36,942 nt of DNA from a virus, in the IMG/VR virus record IMGVR_UViG_3300046167_000324, positions 1-36,942 of that record; one strand, 5' to 3'. This document shows positions 1 to 9,295 of the stretch, piece by piece; position 1 is the stretch's first letter, and every line of letters begins with the position of its first letter. The notes beneath the pieces are model-generated. The model made no database searches. It was given only the letters and a program-made list of their open reading frames with translations, and was not told the origin of the DNA. A program made the translations under genes and the position numbers.

Positions 1-31
1 CGCTGGTGATTTAGACGTAACATTAGCTTAA
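1..31 (+). CDS. C-terminal end of the virion protein that begins at 36581 (circular junction)
   Basis: Bases 2-31 read AGDLDVTLA and a stop. Base 1 completes the codon left open by the last two bases of the window (aa + c = AAC, Asn). The joined C-terminus reads TGDVFRFNAGDLDVTLA, the usual ending of a family of about 130-residue phage tail proteins. The exact in-frame fit is the main evidence that the window is one full circular or permuted genome. See the entry at 36581 for the rest of the gene. Confidence 0.88.
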   Translation, partial: AGDLDVTLA

Positions 32-35
32 CGTC

Positions 36-872
36 ATGGCCAGTATAGGCTATAACAAAGGCTATTATTCCAGGTCAAAATTTAACGACTTAGCTTTTCA
101 AGCTGAAGCAACCGTATCCGCAACATCTGGCGCAACCGCTAGAAATACTGTATCAGGTGTAGCAACCATTCAGGCAAATTCTAACTTAACAGGATTTGCT
201 AGAATACTATTCCAAGAGTCTGCAACCATACAGGCAAACACAAACTTCTTAGCTGTTGGTGCTAACACAGAGATAGCGACTGCAACCATACAATCAGTTA
301 CTAACTTTACAAGTATTGGTAGTAGAAAGCGTGGTGGTATTGCAACCATATCAGCAGTATCAAGTGTTACTGCGATTGCTAGAGATGCTGAAGAACTAAA
401 AGCAACTATTGCAGCAGTATCAAATGTTACAGCAATCGCTAGGGATGCTGAACAGTTACAAGCAACTATCCAAGCTGTATCAGACTTTGATGCGGTAGGC
501 AGAGATACCGAACTAGGAAGTGCAACTATAGCTGCAACATCTAATGTTATAGCGATAGCAAAAGACACAGACCTAGGTAAAGTTACTATCGCAGCAGTAT
601 CTAACGTATCTGCACAGTCTGAAGTATTTAAGAAGATGGAAGCCACCATCAACCAAACAAGTGGCTTTAATGCAGTCGGTGGTTTAAAATGGGAAGACAT
701 AATAGTTCCAGGCGAAGACTGGACAGACCAAGTTGTTGGTAGTGAGAATTGGCAAGAGATAGTTGTATCATCAGCAACATGGACAGAAAATACAGCTCCT
801 AGCAATACTTGGACAGACGCAACCAATCCATCTACGAACTGGGAAACACTTGATAAACAAGAGGCAGCTTAA
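36..872 (+). CDS. Repeat-containing tail/virion protein, 278 aa
   Basis: I do not recognise a named family. After a short N-terminus (MASIGYNKGYYSRSKF) the protein is built of about eight imperfect repeats of roughly 22-27 residues, with the core ATIxAVSNVTAIARDxE, between about residues 40 and 215. A tail of about 55 residues follows in which Trp recurs about every 10 residues (WEDIIVPGEDWTDQVVGSENW). This pattern suggests a beta-repeat rod with a separate C-terminal cap. It starts 4 bases after the preceding tail gene and is followed directly by the large fibre gene, so a tail, fibre-adaptor or fibre-assembly role is inferred. The long antisense reading frame across it is a by-product of the repeats. 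Confidence 0.8.
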   Translation: MASIGYNKGYYSRSKFNDLAFQAEATVSATSGATARNTVSGVATIQANSNLTGFARILFQESATIQANTNFLAVGANTEIATATIQSVTNFTSIGSRKRGGIATISAVSSVTAIARDAEELKATIAAVSNVTAIARDAEQLQATIQAVSDFDAVGRDTELGSATIAATSNVIAIAKDTDLGKVTIAAVSNVSAQSEVFKKMEATINQTSGFNAVGGLKWEDIIVPGEDWTDQVVGSENWQEIVVSSATWTENTAPSNTWTDATNPSTNWETLDKQEAA

Positions 873-3800
873 ATGGCAGATACATATACAACCAATCTAA
901 ACTTAACAAAACCAGAACCAGGTGCAGCAGAGGATACCTGGGGTATTTCGCTTAACGCTGACTTAGACTCTCTTGATGCAATTTTTAAAGCAGATGGTAC
1001 TGGTAGTAGCATTGGTCTTAATGTTGGATCAGGAAAAACTTTAGCAGTTGGTGGAACGCTAAATGTCACTGGTACATTTTCTTTAGGAGGTACAGCAATT
1101 ACCGCAACTGCTACTGAATTAAATTATGTAGATGGTGTAACAGGTAGCATACAAACACAACTAGGCACAAAAATAGAAAATAGTGATGATGTCACTTTAG
1201 GTACTATCAACTCTGGTGCAATTACCTCTACTGGCAATTCACAAATGGCCAACTTGGTTGTTACTGGGGATCTAACAGTACAAGGCACTACAACAACTGT
1301 AAACACAGATGATCTAAACGTAAAAGACAAAAACATTACCCTAAACTATTCAACAGGTGATTCATCTGCTTCAGCTAATGGTGCAGGTATTACCATTCAA
1401 GATGCTGTAAGTGTAGGTAATGATGCGACTATTCTTTGGAATACTAATTTTGATAATTTTGATTTTTCACACACTATAAGAATTCCAGACAGTCAAAAGG
1501 TAGAGTTTGGTGCTGATGCAGATTTACAAATTTACCATGAGTCTGGAAACAACCATAGTGTCATAAAAGAAACAGGCACAGGTAACTTAAAAATCCAAGC
1601 AGCCAATATTGAAATGCAGATTCCAAATGGCACACAAAATTATTTACAAGCTATCAATGGTGGTGCAGTAACCCTATACAATAATGGTTCACCAAAAATC
1701 GCAACCACTAGCACAGGCATAGACGTAACAGGCACAACTGTAACTGACTCTTTAACAGTAAGTGATGGCACGAATGGAATAATGCAATTAGGTGCATCAA
1801 ACACAAGAAGAATAGCAGGTGGTGCAGACTATGGTGGTATTCGTTATTATTCTGATAATGACCATATTTTATATACAAATAATGTTCAAAGATTAGCAAT
1901 TAACTCAGGCGGAGACATATCCTTCTATGACGACACAGGCTCAACTCAAGGTTTATTTTGGGATGCTAGTGCTGAGAGATTAGGTTTGGGTACAACTTCG
2001 CCAAGTTCATATAATTCAAGAGGTAGAAATTTAGTTGTAAATTCAGCTTCAGGTAACTCAGGTATTTCTATTGTTGCTAGTGATACAACAAGTTCTAGTT
2101 CTGTTATGTTTGCAGATGGTACAGGCGGTACAGCAGGGTATAGAGGTTATTTGGAATACAATCACACTAGCGATGCTTTACTTATAGGTACAGCAGGTTC
2201 TGAAAGAGCTAGGTTTGATAGTAGTGGTCTGTTTCTAGTTGGTAAAACGAGTGGAGATTTTGGGACTCAAGGTAGTAATCTTGTTGGGGGTGGGCATTTT
2301 GTAAAAGATGGAAACACAGCACTTTACCTCAATCGTTTATCAAGTGATGGCAGTATCTTAGCGTTCTACAAAGATAGCTCTTTGAAAGGAAGTATTGGTA
2401 CTTACGGGGGTACTTTCTATGTGAGTGGTGCAGGTACATTGGGCGGTTTCATGTTTAATGGAAGCATTGAGCCTACGCGTGGTGCTACAAGGATAGACGG
2501 GGCACATGACTTAGGCTCTGCATCATATCGCTTCAAAGACCTCTACCTTTCAGGAACAGCTAATGTTGGTGGTGTTACATCTACAGGAGCTATATCAGCA
2601 GAAGATAATATCTACCTAACTGATGCAGGAACTACAAGAGGTAGAATTGAACTTAACGCAAGTGATAGGGATGATTTAGATATTGTAGCCGTATCTTTAA
2701 GTTCAAATCTAAAATTCTTTACGCAAAATACAGAAGTTGGGCGTTTTGATGCGTCAGGACGATTCTTGGTGGGTACTACTAATATTATTCCAGGCATAAG
2801 TAATACAGATGCAGGTGTATCTTTATCTGCCTCTCTTGGGGTTTTTGCTTCTCGTGCTAACGAAGCACCTATCAACCTATCTAGAAACTCAAGTAACGGA
2901 GACATTGCTTTATTTAGAAAAGATGGAACAACCATTGGAAGCATTGGTGTAGGCAGTTCTAATAAAATGACCATTATTGGTACAAATGCTAACCTACAAT
3001 TAGGTGCAAGTAATGCAGCTCTACTTAACTTAGATACAAATAAGTTCTACCCACAGACTGATAACTCAGTAGACTTAGGTTTTAGCTCATCTGCAAATAG
3101 ATTCAAAGACCTCTACCTTTCAGGAACAGCTAATGTTGGAACTTTAAAAGTAATTAGAACAGATAACACTACTCAGTATGGTATTTTTGGACAAGACAGC
3201 TCTGGTGGATATTTAACACAACATAGAAATAACTCATCACTTTATGAAAACTTTAGATTTTTAGCATCTAACACTTCAGGAACAGTTGAAAGAGCTAGAA
3301 TAGACTCATCAGGTAATGTTGGCATAGGGAAAACACCATCAGGAGCAAAACTTGATGTTACTACACCAACAACAGGACAACTAGCTGCAAGATTTGCAAA
3401 TACACATAGTTCAGGCTCTTATGGTATATCAGTAGCAGCAGGAGATGACTCAGGAAATTATACTGCATCCTTTACTGACAAATCAGGCAATTCGTTAATG
3501 TATATTAGGGGAGATGGAAATATTGGAATCGGCACAACTTCGCCAAATGCATTAGCTGATTTGCATGTTGCAGATACTACAGATGCAAGAATATGGTTAG
3601 ATGCAACTTCAGGAAATACACTAGAGCTATATGCAGGTTCAGGCGTAGGATTATTTAATAGGTCTAATAGTTTTTTAAACTTTGGAACTGATAATGTAGA
3701 ACGCATGAGAATAGACTCATCAGGTAACCTGTTAGTAGGTACTACTACATCTCAACCAGGAACAAAATTACAAGTAGCAGGTGTTTTTGATGTTTGGTCA

Positions 3801-6404
3801 AGTACCAATACTTTATTAAGGTCAAGGCATGATGGAACAAGAGGCATTATTGAAACCTTTACAGGTGGTGCATACGCCAATACTGCAATAAATCCATCAG
3901 GTGGCAACGTTGGTATCGGAACAACTTCACCTACTCATTTACTCCACGTTAATGGAACAACAGCTACTATTCTTGCTCAATCAACTAATGCAGGTTCAAA
4001 TGCTTCTATTTGGTTTAACTCAAACGTAGGTGGTACTCAAGCAAACAGATGGGAAGTTGGTACAAATATATCAGCAGGTTCTTCTTTTGAAGTTTACGAC
4101 AGAGTTAATGGTGCTTCAAGAATGGTTATTAACAGTTCAGGAAATGTTGGCATAGGCGCAACCTCACCAAGCGTTAAATTAGATGTAAGAACTTCGGCAA
4201 GTGCTGCTGCGGCATTTTTTACTTCTACAGGCGACCAAGTACCTGTATCTATAATTAGTGGACACAATTCAAACATATCTACTCTTGGATTCAAAGGTCT
4301 TAACTCATCAACTACTTATGGTGTTAGAGTGGGCGCACATACTAATGACTTTGTGGCATTTACGTCAAACACAGAAAGAATGCGTATTGATTCTTCAGGT
4401 CGTGTTGGAATTGGTACGACTGCACCAAGTGAAAAACTACATGTTCTTGGTAACACTAAAATAACTGGCACTATCACTGTTGGTGCAAGTCATACCATTG
4501 GTGATGTAAGTTCTGTTGATGACAACTTCCTTATTGCATCAGCAGATAATAAAGACTTAACTATTAAAGCAGGGGTTGATTCTAGCACCCTAAGACTTAA
4601 AACAACCAATACAGCACTAACTATTAATCCTGAAGGTTTGGTAACAATAGAAGAAGAAACAACGATTAATGATGATCTTACTATTAATGCAACCACACCA
4701 AGTCTTAACCTTATTGATACTAATAACAACTCAGACTATGCGGTAAACAATGCAAATGGTGTATTCCAGATATTTGATAAGACCAATGATGTAAGTAGGT
4801 TAAGTGTTACATCCGCAGGAAACGTTGGAATTGGGATGACACCTACTACCAATAACATTAGTAAATCAATAAGTTTAGTCAATGGTGGTAGTATTTTTGG
4901 ATATGGGAATGGTACATATATTACAGGAAACAGTAACTATAATGGAGCATGGAATACTGTAGCAACTGGTGTTGATTCTAGGATGGTACTAGATGGAAAT
5001 GTTATTTTTTCAAGGTCTACATCAGCTTCAGCAGGTTCGGCAGGAGCAGCTACCGAATCCATGAGAATAGACTCTTCAGGTAATGTTGGAATAGGTACAA
5101 CTTCTCCTGATAATAAATTAGACATTAAAGGGACTGTAGGTTTTGAAGCAACAAACAGTACAAACAAATGGTTGGCTTACACTTATACAGATAATACATT
5201 TAGACTTAATTACAATGGTGCAGGTGCAGATGAGATAACTGTGACGTCATCAGGTAATGTTGGTATAGGAACTGATTCGCCAAGTACAAAACTTGAAGTA
5301 AATGGGTATGGTAAATTTACCAATAGTGATAATTCACCAAGACTTCATTTAACTGGTGGTAGAGATTATTTTCTTACAGCAACATCTAGCGGTCTTTTTG
5401 GACTTTATGATAACACTGCTAGTTCTTATAGGTTAGCTGTAGATACCTCAGGCAACATTGGAATTGGAGACACAGCACCTCAGGATTATTTAGAGATTAA
5501 TGGTTCAGGAAAAGGTTTGGGTGGTTTAACTATTTCAAACTCTTCAGCATCTCATGCAGCTTTAAGTTTTGCAAGAAGCTCTACTGCTACAGCAAGAATA
5601 TACGCAAATGAACCTGCTGCTTTACATACAAGCGGACTTAGATTCCAAACAAGTGATGCTAGTGGCGGTGTTCCAAACTTAGTCACAGCGATGTTCATTG
5701 ACGAATATCAAAAAATTGGAATTGGGACGACTGCACCCGAAACACCTTTACATGTTTCAACAGCTAAGTCATCTGTAACAGATAGCGTACTAACTTTACA
5801 AGACACTACAGAAACTTTTGGTAAAATGATAGAGTTTGTGGGTGCAGGTTCTACAGATTGTAGAGGTATTATAGGTTTCCAAGAGCCTCAGGGTAATGCA
5901 CCAGAACTTTACATAGCTAATGGAGGAACTGAGTCTGCTGGAAATGGAGTAGGGTTAGCTTTCTGGAGCTACATAACTGTAAATAGAATAATACCGTGTG
6001 ATAATTTAGGAGCTTTACGAGACAATGCAATTGATTTGGGTTCATCAAGTGCAAGGTTTGATGACATCTATGCAACTAACGGAACTATACAAACTTCTGA
6101 TGAAAACGAAAAACAAGACATACAAGCATTAACAGATGCAGAGCAAAGGGTTGCTACAGCATGTAAAGGTTTGATAAGAAGATTCAGATGGAAAGATGCA
6201 GTAGCAGAAAAAGGCGATGATGCTAGATTACACTTCGGAGTTATAGCTCAAGACTTACAAGATGCATTTACAGCAGAAGGCCTTGATGCAGGTGACTATG
6301 GTATGTTTATATCACAGACCTGGGAAGATGATGACGGAGTAGAGCAAACTAGGCTCGGAGTAAGGTATAATGAACTCCTAGCTTTCATAATAACAACTTT
6401 ATAG
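873..6404 (+). CDS. Large tail fibre with repeated GIGTTSP motifs and a C-terminal S74 self-cleaving chaperone
   Basis: An 1843-residue fibre, about 15% of the genome. Residues 1-60 (MADTYTTNLNLTKPEPGAAEDTWG) match the start of the second fibre at 6884 and are the likely virion anchor. The shaft holds about 14 copies of a motif like RIDSSGNVGIGTTSPxxKLDV, typical of trimeric phage fibres that wrap as beta-solenoids or beta-helices. From Ser1742 (SDENEKQDIQ) to the end is an intramolecular chaperone of the Peptidase_S74 type, with HFGVIAQDLQDAF and RYNELLAFII as expected. In this family the domain drives trimerisation and then cuts itself off just before the Ser. The fibre probably binds the host surface. 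The exact cut site is inferred from the family. Confidence 0.93.
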   Translation: MADTYTTNLNLTKPEPGAAEDTWGISLNADLDSLDAIFKADGTGSSIGLNVGSGKTLAVGGTLNVTGTFSLGGTAITATATELNYVDGVTGSIQTQLGTKIENSDDVTLGTINSGAITSTGNSQMANLVVTGDLTVQGTTTTVNTDDLNVKDKNITLNYSTGDSSASANGAGITIQDAVSVGNDATILWNTNFDNFDFSHTIRIPDSQKVEFGADADLQIYHESGNNHSVIKETGTGNLKIQAANIEMQIPNGTQNYLQAINGGAVTLYNNGSPKIATTSTGIDVTGTTVTDSLTVSDGTNGIMQLGASNTRRIAGGADYGGIRYYSDNDHILYTNNVQRLAINSGGDISFYDDTGSTQGLFWDASAERLGLGTTSPSSYNSRGRNLVVNSASGNSGISIVASDTTSSSSVMFADGTGGTAGYRGYLEYNHTSDALLIGTAGSERARFDSSGLFLVGKTSGDFGTQGSNLVGGGHFVKDGNTALYLNRLSSDGSILAFYKDSSLKGSIGTYGGTFYVSGAGTLGGFMFNGSIEPTRGATRIDGAHDLGSASYRFKDLYLSGTANVGGVTSTGAISAEDNIYLTDAGTTRGRIELNASDRDDLDIVAVSLSSNLKFFTQNTEVGRFDASGRFLVGTTNIIPGISNTDAGVSLSASLGVFASRANEAPINLSRNSSNGDIALFRKDGTTIGSIGVGSSNKMTIIGTNANLQLGASNAALLNLDTNKFYPQTDNSVDLGFSSSANRFKDLYLSGTANVGTLKVIRTDNTTQYGIFGQDSSGGYLTQHRNNSSLYENFRFLASNTSGTVERARIDSSGNVGIGKTPSGAKLDVTTPTTGQLAARFANTHSSGSYGISVAAGDDSGNYTASFTDKSGNSLMYIRGDGNIGIGTTSPNALADLHVADTTDARIWLDATSGNTLELYAGSGVGLFNRSNSFLNFGTDNVERMRIDSSGNLLVGTTTSQPGTKLQVAGVFDVWSSTNTLLRSRHDGTRGIIETFTGGAYANTAINPSGGNVGIGTTSPTHLLHVNGTTATILAQSTNAGSNASIWFNSNVGGTQANRWEVGTNISAGSSFEVYDRVNGASRMVINSSGNVGIGATSPSVKLDVRTSASAAAAFFTSTGDQVPVSIISGHNSNISTLGFKGLNSSTTYGVRVGAHTNDFVAFTSNTERMRIDSSGRVGIGTTAPSEKLHVLGNTKITGTITVGASHTIGDVSSVDDNFLIASADNKDLTIKAGVDSSTLRLKTTNTALTINPEGLVTIEEETTINDDLTINATTPSLNLIDTNNNSDYAVNNANGVFQIFDKTNDVSRLSVTSAGNVGIGMTPTTNNISKSISLVNGGSIFGYGNGTYITGNSNYNGAWNTVATGVDSRMVLDGNVIFSRSTSASAGSAGAATESMRIDSSGNVGIGTTSPDNKLDIKGTVGFEATNSTNKWLAYTYTDNTFRLNYNGAGADEITVTSSGNVGIGTDSPSTKLEVNGYGKFTNSDNSPRLHLTGGRDYFLTATSSGLFGLYDNTASSYRLAVDTSGNIGIGDTAPQDYLEINGSGKGLGGLTISNSSASHAALSFARSSTATARIYANEPAALHTSGLRFQTSDASGGVPNLVTAMFIDEYQKIGIGTTAPETPLHVSTAKSSVTDSVLTLQDTTETFGKMIEFVGAGSTDCRGIIGFQEPQGNAPELYIANGGTESAGNGVGLAFWSYITVNRIIPCDNLGALRDNAIDLGSSSARFDDIYATNGTIQTSDENEKQDIQALTDAEQRVATACKGLIRRFRWKDAVAEKGDDARLHFGVIAQDLQDAFTAEGLDAGDYGMFISQTWEDDDGVEQTRLGVRYNELLAFIITTL
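2532..2569 (+). repeat. Copy 1 of a 38-bp perfect direct repeat inside the fibre gene
   Basis: Identical over 38 bases to 3102-3139 and in the same reading frame (encodes FKDLYLSGTANVG). The copies are 570 bp (190 codons) apart, so recombination between them would delete or duplicate shaft sequence without breaking the frame. Confidence 0.95.
3102..3139 (+). repeat. Copy 2 of the 38-bp perfect direct repeat inside the fibre gene
   Basis: Second copy of the repeat at 2532-2569. Identity stops abruptly on both sides, although the surrounding protein repeats are similar. That suggests recent gene conversion or duplication rather than general codon similarity. Confidence 0.95.
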
Positions 6405-6413
6405 GAGAACAAG

Positions 6414-6770
6414 ATGGCAAATACATACGAATGGGACTGTAAAACAGTAGACGTGTACCCAGAATACGAGGATCACACAGACACAGTTTACAACGTCCAC
6501 TGGAGACTTAACGCAACAAGCAGTGAAACACACGAAGTAGATGGTCAAGAAGTACCATACACCGCTAGTGTTTATGGTACTCAATCACTATCATTAGAAG
6601 ATGTCGGTACAGACTTTTTACCTTTTGAGGATTTAACCAATGAAATAGTTACTGGTTGGGTTGAGGGTAATATGGGTGAAGAGGAAGTAGCAAACTTAAA
6701 GTCTGCTTTAGATGCTAAGATAACAGAAGAGATAACACCTACTACTGAAACAAAAACTATAGGCGAGTAG
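6414..6770 (+). CDS. Conserved small phage protein between the two fibre genes, 118 aa
   Basis: Function unknown. It is an acidic soluble protein starting MANTYEWDCKTVDVYPEYED, with a beta-rich first half (VYNVHWRLNATSS, VPYTASVYGTQSL) and a Glu/Thr-rich tail. Proteins of this type commonly sit next to tail-fibre genes in marine phages, so a fibre chaperone or small virion component is possible, but that is inference. A good ribosome binding site (AGGAGAAC) overlaps the stop codon of the fibre gene 10 bases upstream, so the two are probably cotranslated. Confidence 0.8.
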   Translation: MANTYEWDCKTVDVYPEYEDHTDTVYNVHWRLNATSSETHEVDGQEVPYTASVYGTQSLSLEDVGTDFLPFEDLTNEIVTGWVEGNMGEEEVANLKSALDAKITEEITPTTETKTIGE

Positions 6771-6878
6771 ATGGAAACACTTTTTCAAGTTGTTATCATA
6801 ATTGGGATAATATACTTTATAATAAATAAAAAGAAACCAGAATGGATAGATACAATACTATCCAAATTTAAGAAGTAA
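6771..6878 (+). CDS. Single-pass membrane micropeptide, 35 aa
   Basis: The ATG follows the previous stop codon immediately. It encodes METLFQVVIIIGIIYFIINK and then a basic, amphipathic tail ending in SKFKK. Residues 4-18 form one clear hydrophobic membrane segment. It lies between two fibre genes and ends 5 bases before the next start. A membrane-active accessory peptide is plausible; there is no family match I can name. Confidence is moderate because of the size. Confidence 0.55.
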   Translation: METLFQVVIIIGIIYFIINKKKPEWIDTILSKFKK

Positions 6879-6883
6879 ACATT

Positions 6884-7771
6884 ATGGCAGATACCTACAC
6901 CACCAATTTAAACCTTAGAAAACCACAAGTAGGAGGCGCTACTAATGAATGGGGTGGCAGATTAAATAATGATTTAGATATCATTGACGGTATTTTTGCT
7001 GCTAACGGCGCAGGTACTAGTGTAGGTCTTAATGTTGGTAATAATAAAACCTTAACAGTAACAGGCACATTAACCTCTACTGGTACAGCATCTTTTACAA
7101 CTATTGATGTAAATGGTGGTGCAATTGATGGATCTCCAATCGGTGCAAATTCAGCATCAACTGGGGCGTTTACTACTTTATCAACAACTGGTTTAGCCAC
7201 ACTAAACAGCGCAACAATAACTGGAACATCTACACTAACCACAGTAGATATAAACGGTGGCGCTATTGATGATACTGCTATCGGTGCTACTACAGCCTCA
7301 ACTGTTGCAGCAACTACAATAACAGGAACTACTGTTACAGCTAGTGGTAATGTAAATACTACTGGTGGAGAGCTACAGATCAATGGTACTAACGTACTAG
7401 AAAAAGTATATCCAGTTGGATCTATCTATATCAATGCAACTAGTGCAACCAATCCAGGTACATTACTTGGTTTTGGCACATGGGTAGCTTTCGGAGCTGG
7501 TAAGGTTGTAGTTGGTTTAGATTCTACTGATACAGACTTTGACACAGTAGGAGAGACTGGCGGTGCAAAAACACACACATTAACAACTAGCGAAATTCCA
7601 TCACATACACATGCTTTAGATGCTAGTGATAATCCAGGTGGATCTGGAGCGATTGAGGTTGCTGGTGGTTCACCAACATCAACACAGTCAACACAAGCCA
7701 CAGGTGGCGGAAGCGCGCATAACAACTTACAACCATACATAGTTGCTTATATGTGGAAACGTACAGTATAG
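6884..7771 (+). CDS. Second tail fibre / tail-collar protein sharing the anchor of the large fibre, 295 aa
   Basis: Residues 1-60 (MADTYTTNLNLRKPQVGGATNEWG) are a paralogue of the N-terminus of the 1843-residue fibre. The middle is Thr/Gly/Ala-rich with two copies of a VDINGGAIDDTAIGATTAST-like unit. The C-terminus from about residue 168 (YPVGSIYINATSATNPGTLLGFGTW to SHNNLQPYIVAYMWKRT type ending) is a phage tail-collar / short-fibre tip domain (PF07484-like), with a TSEIPSHTHAL metal-binding-type HxH motif. The two proteins probably compete for or share the same attachment site on the tail, one carrying an S74 tip and one a collar tip. The role is inferred from family and context. Confidence 0.9.
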   Translation: MADTYTTNLNLRKPQVGGATNEWGGRLNNDLDIIDGIFAANGAGTSVGLNVGNNKTLTVTGTLTSTGTASFTTIDVNGGAIDGSPIGANSASTGAFTTLSTTGLATLNSATITGTSTLTTVDINGGAIDDTAIGATTASTVAATTITGTTVTASGNVNTTGGELQINGTNVLEKVYPVGSIYINATSATNPGTLLGFGTWVAFGAGKVVVGLDSTDTDFDTVGETGGAKTHTLTTSEIPSHTHALDASDNPGGSGAIEVAGGSPTSTQSTQATGGGSAHNNLQPYIVAYMWKRTV

Positions 7772-7780
7772 GAGCTGACA

Positions 7781-9295
7781 ATGGCCCTATACCCAATCAC
7801 ACCACCCGCAGGAATAGTAAAAAACGGTACTGATTACGCCAACAAAGGACGTTGGGTAGATGGTGATTTAGTACGTTTTGAAAACGGTTATCTGAAACCT
7901 ATTGGCGGTTGGACAAACTTTGAAAATACTACCCTAGCAGGCACGCCGATAGCCATGTATTCTTATAGAACTAATGACGGAGACAAGGTTCTGGTTGTTG
8001 GTACAAGAACAAAAGTTTATGTATTTTATGATGATGCCTGGATAGATATCACACCATCGGGTTTTGTTGGCGATTCTGTCAATACTTCAAATGGCTATGG
8101 TACATACGATTATGACGAAGAGAATTATGGAGTTGCAAGATCAGCGTCTACGCTTGCGTTAAAAACAGATCATTTCTCATTTGATAACTGGGGAGAGCAT
8201 TTAGTATTTTGCTGTTCTAGTGACGGTAAAATATATCAATGGCGACCAGATGCAGGTTCAGGATCTCCAGATACTATAGCTACACAAATAACAAACTCAC
8301 CAATAGGATGCCAGGCTATTATAGTAACCAATGAAAGACACTTGGTAGCTATTGGTTCATACAGCGATCCTAGGAAAATATCCTGGAGCGATAGAGAAGA
8401 CAATACCAACTGGACCGCAACAGCAAGAAACACAGCTGGAGACTTGCAAATACCTACTGGTGGTAGAGCCTTGTATGCAGTTAAGTGGCAGAACAGCGTT
8501 ATTATATTTACCGATATTGGTATTAATAAAATGTATTATGCTGGTTCTCCATTTGTATATGGAATACAAGACGCTGGAGTTAACTGCAAGGCTATCTGTC
8601 CTAGAGGCATAGTTGCTTCTGGTGACTTCATATCATGGATTGGCGAGAACTCATTTTTCACATACTCAGGTACTGTAAAAGAACTAAAATCAAATGTGCA
8701 TGATTTCATTTTTGATAACATACAATCTGGTACACAAGAAAATACTTTTGGTACACATAACGTAGACTTTAATGAGATATGGTGGTTTTTCCCAGTTGGG
8801 GATGACTACCAACCAACACCAAACAAATATGTTATCTGGAACTACTTAGATAATGTATGGTCCATAGGATCTATGGATAGAACATGCTGGATTGACCAGG
8901 GAGTGTTTGCTAATCCAATAGCATGTGACGCAAGTGGTAATGTATATGAGCATGATAAAAGACCATTGTTTGACTCACCAGGCATAGGCAACCAAGTGCC
9001 ATTTTGTACTAGCGCACCTATAGAGATAGGCAACGGTGACAGAGTTATACAGGTAAACCAAATTATTCCAGACGAAGAGTCTGCAAACTTGCCAGGTATA
9101 ACTATAGGATTTACTGGTGGCTTTACACCTTTAGGATCTCAAACAGATTTTGGTAACTTTACCTTCCAAACAGACGGATATACTGATGCAAGGTTTAGCG
9201 CAAGACAGGTACAAATGAAAATTACAGGATCTTTAACAGAAGACTTCCAGGTTGGAGTCATAAGAGTTGATGGTAAACCAAGAGGTAGAAGATGA
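7781..9295 (+). CDS. Tail stabilisation protein, P22 gp10-like, 504 aa
   Basis: The N-terminus (ITPPAGIVKNGTDYANKGRWVDGDLVRFENGYLKPIGGW) is the signature of the phage stabilisation / packaged-DNA stabilisation family (P22 gp10 type, PF11134-like). The rest reads as a beta-propeller with repeated W/F-containing blades (ISWSDREDNTNWTA, SFFTYSGTVKEL, IWWFFPVG, YVIWNYLDNVWSIGSMDRT). In P22-like phages it sits under the portal and adaptor and carries the fibres and needle. The length fits the family (about 470-510 residues). The start has the ribosome binding site AGGAGCTGACA. The gene lies directly after the fibres and overlaps the next gene by 4 bases (ATGA). Confidence 0.88.
   Translation: MALYPITPPAGIVKNGTDYANKGRWVDGDLVRFENGYLKPIGGWTNFENTTLAGTPIAMYSYRTNDGDKVLVVGTRTKVYVFYDDAWIDITPSGFVGDSVNTSNGYGTYDYDEENYGVARSASTLALKTDHFSFDNWGEHLVFCCSSDGKIYQWRPDAGSGSPDTIATQITNSPIGCQAIIVTNERHLVAIGSYSDPRKISWSDREDNTNWTATARNTAGDLQIPTGGRALYAVKWQNSVIIFTDIGINKMYYAGSPFVYGIQDAGVNCKAICPRGIVASGDFISWIGENSFFTYSGTVKELKSNVHDFIFDNIQSGTQENTFGTHNVDFNEIWWFFPVGDDYQPTPNKYVIWNYLDNVWSIGSMDRTCWIDQGVFANPIACDASGNVYEHDKRPLFDSPGIGNQVPFCTSAPIEIGNGDRVIQVNQIIPDEESANLPGITIGFTGGFTPLGSQTDFGNFTFQTDGYTDARFSARQVQMKITGSLTEDFQVGVIRVDGKPRGRR

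Noticed and set aside
873-6404. Repeated DNA in the fibre gene as a CRISPR array or tandem-repeat locus
   Set aside because: The repeats are imperfect at DNA level, follow the reading frame and are explained by the repeated protein motif.
6895-7383. Antisense frame opposite the second fibre
   Set aside because: Val/Pro/Ala-rich repetitive translation produced by Thr/Gly-rich fibre codons; no start signal.
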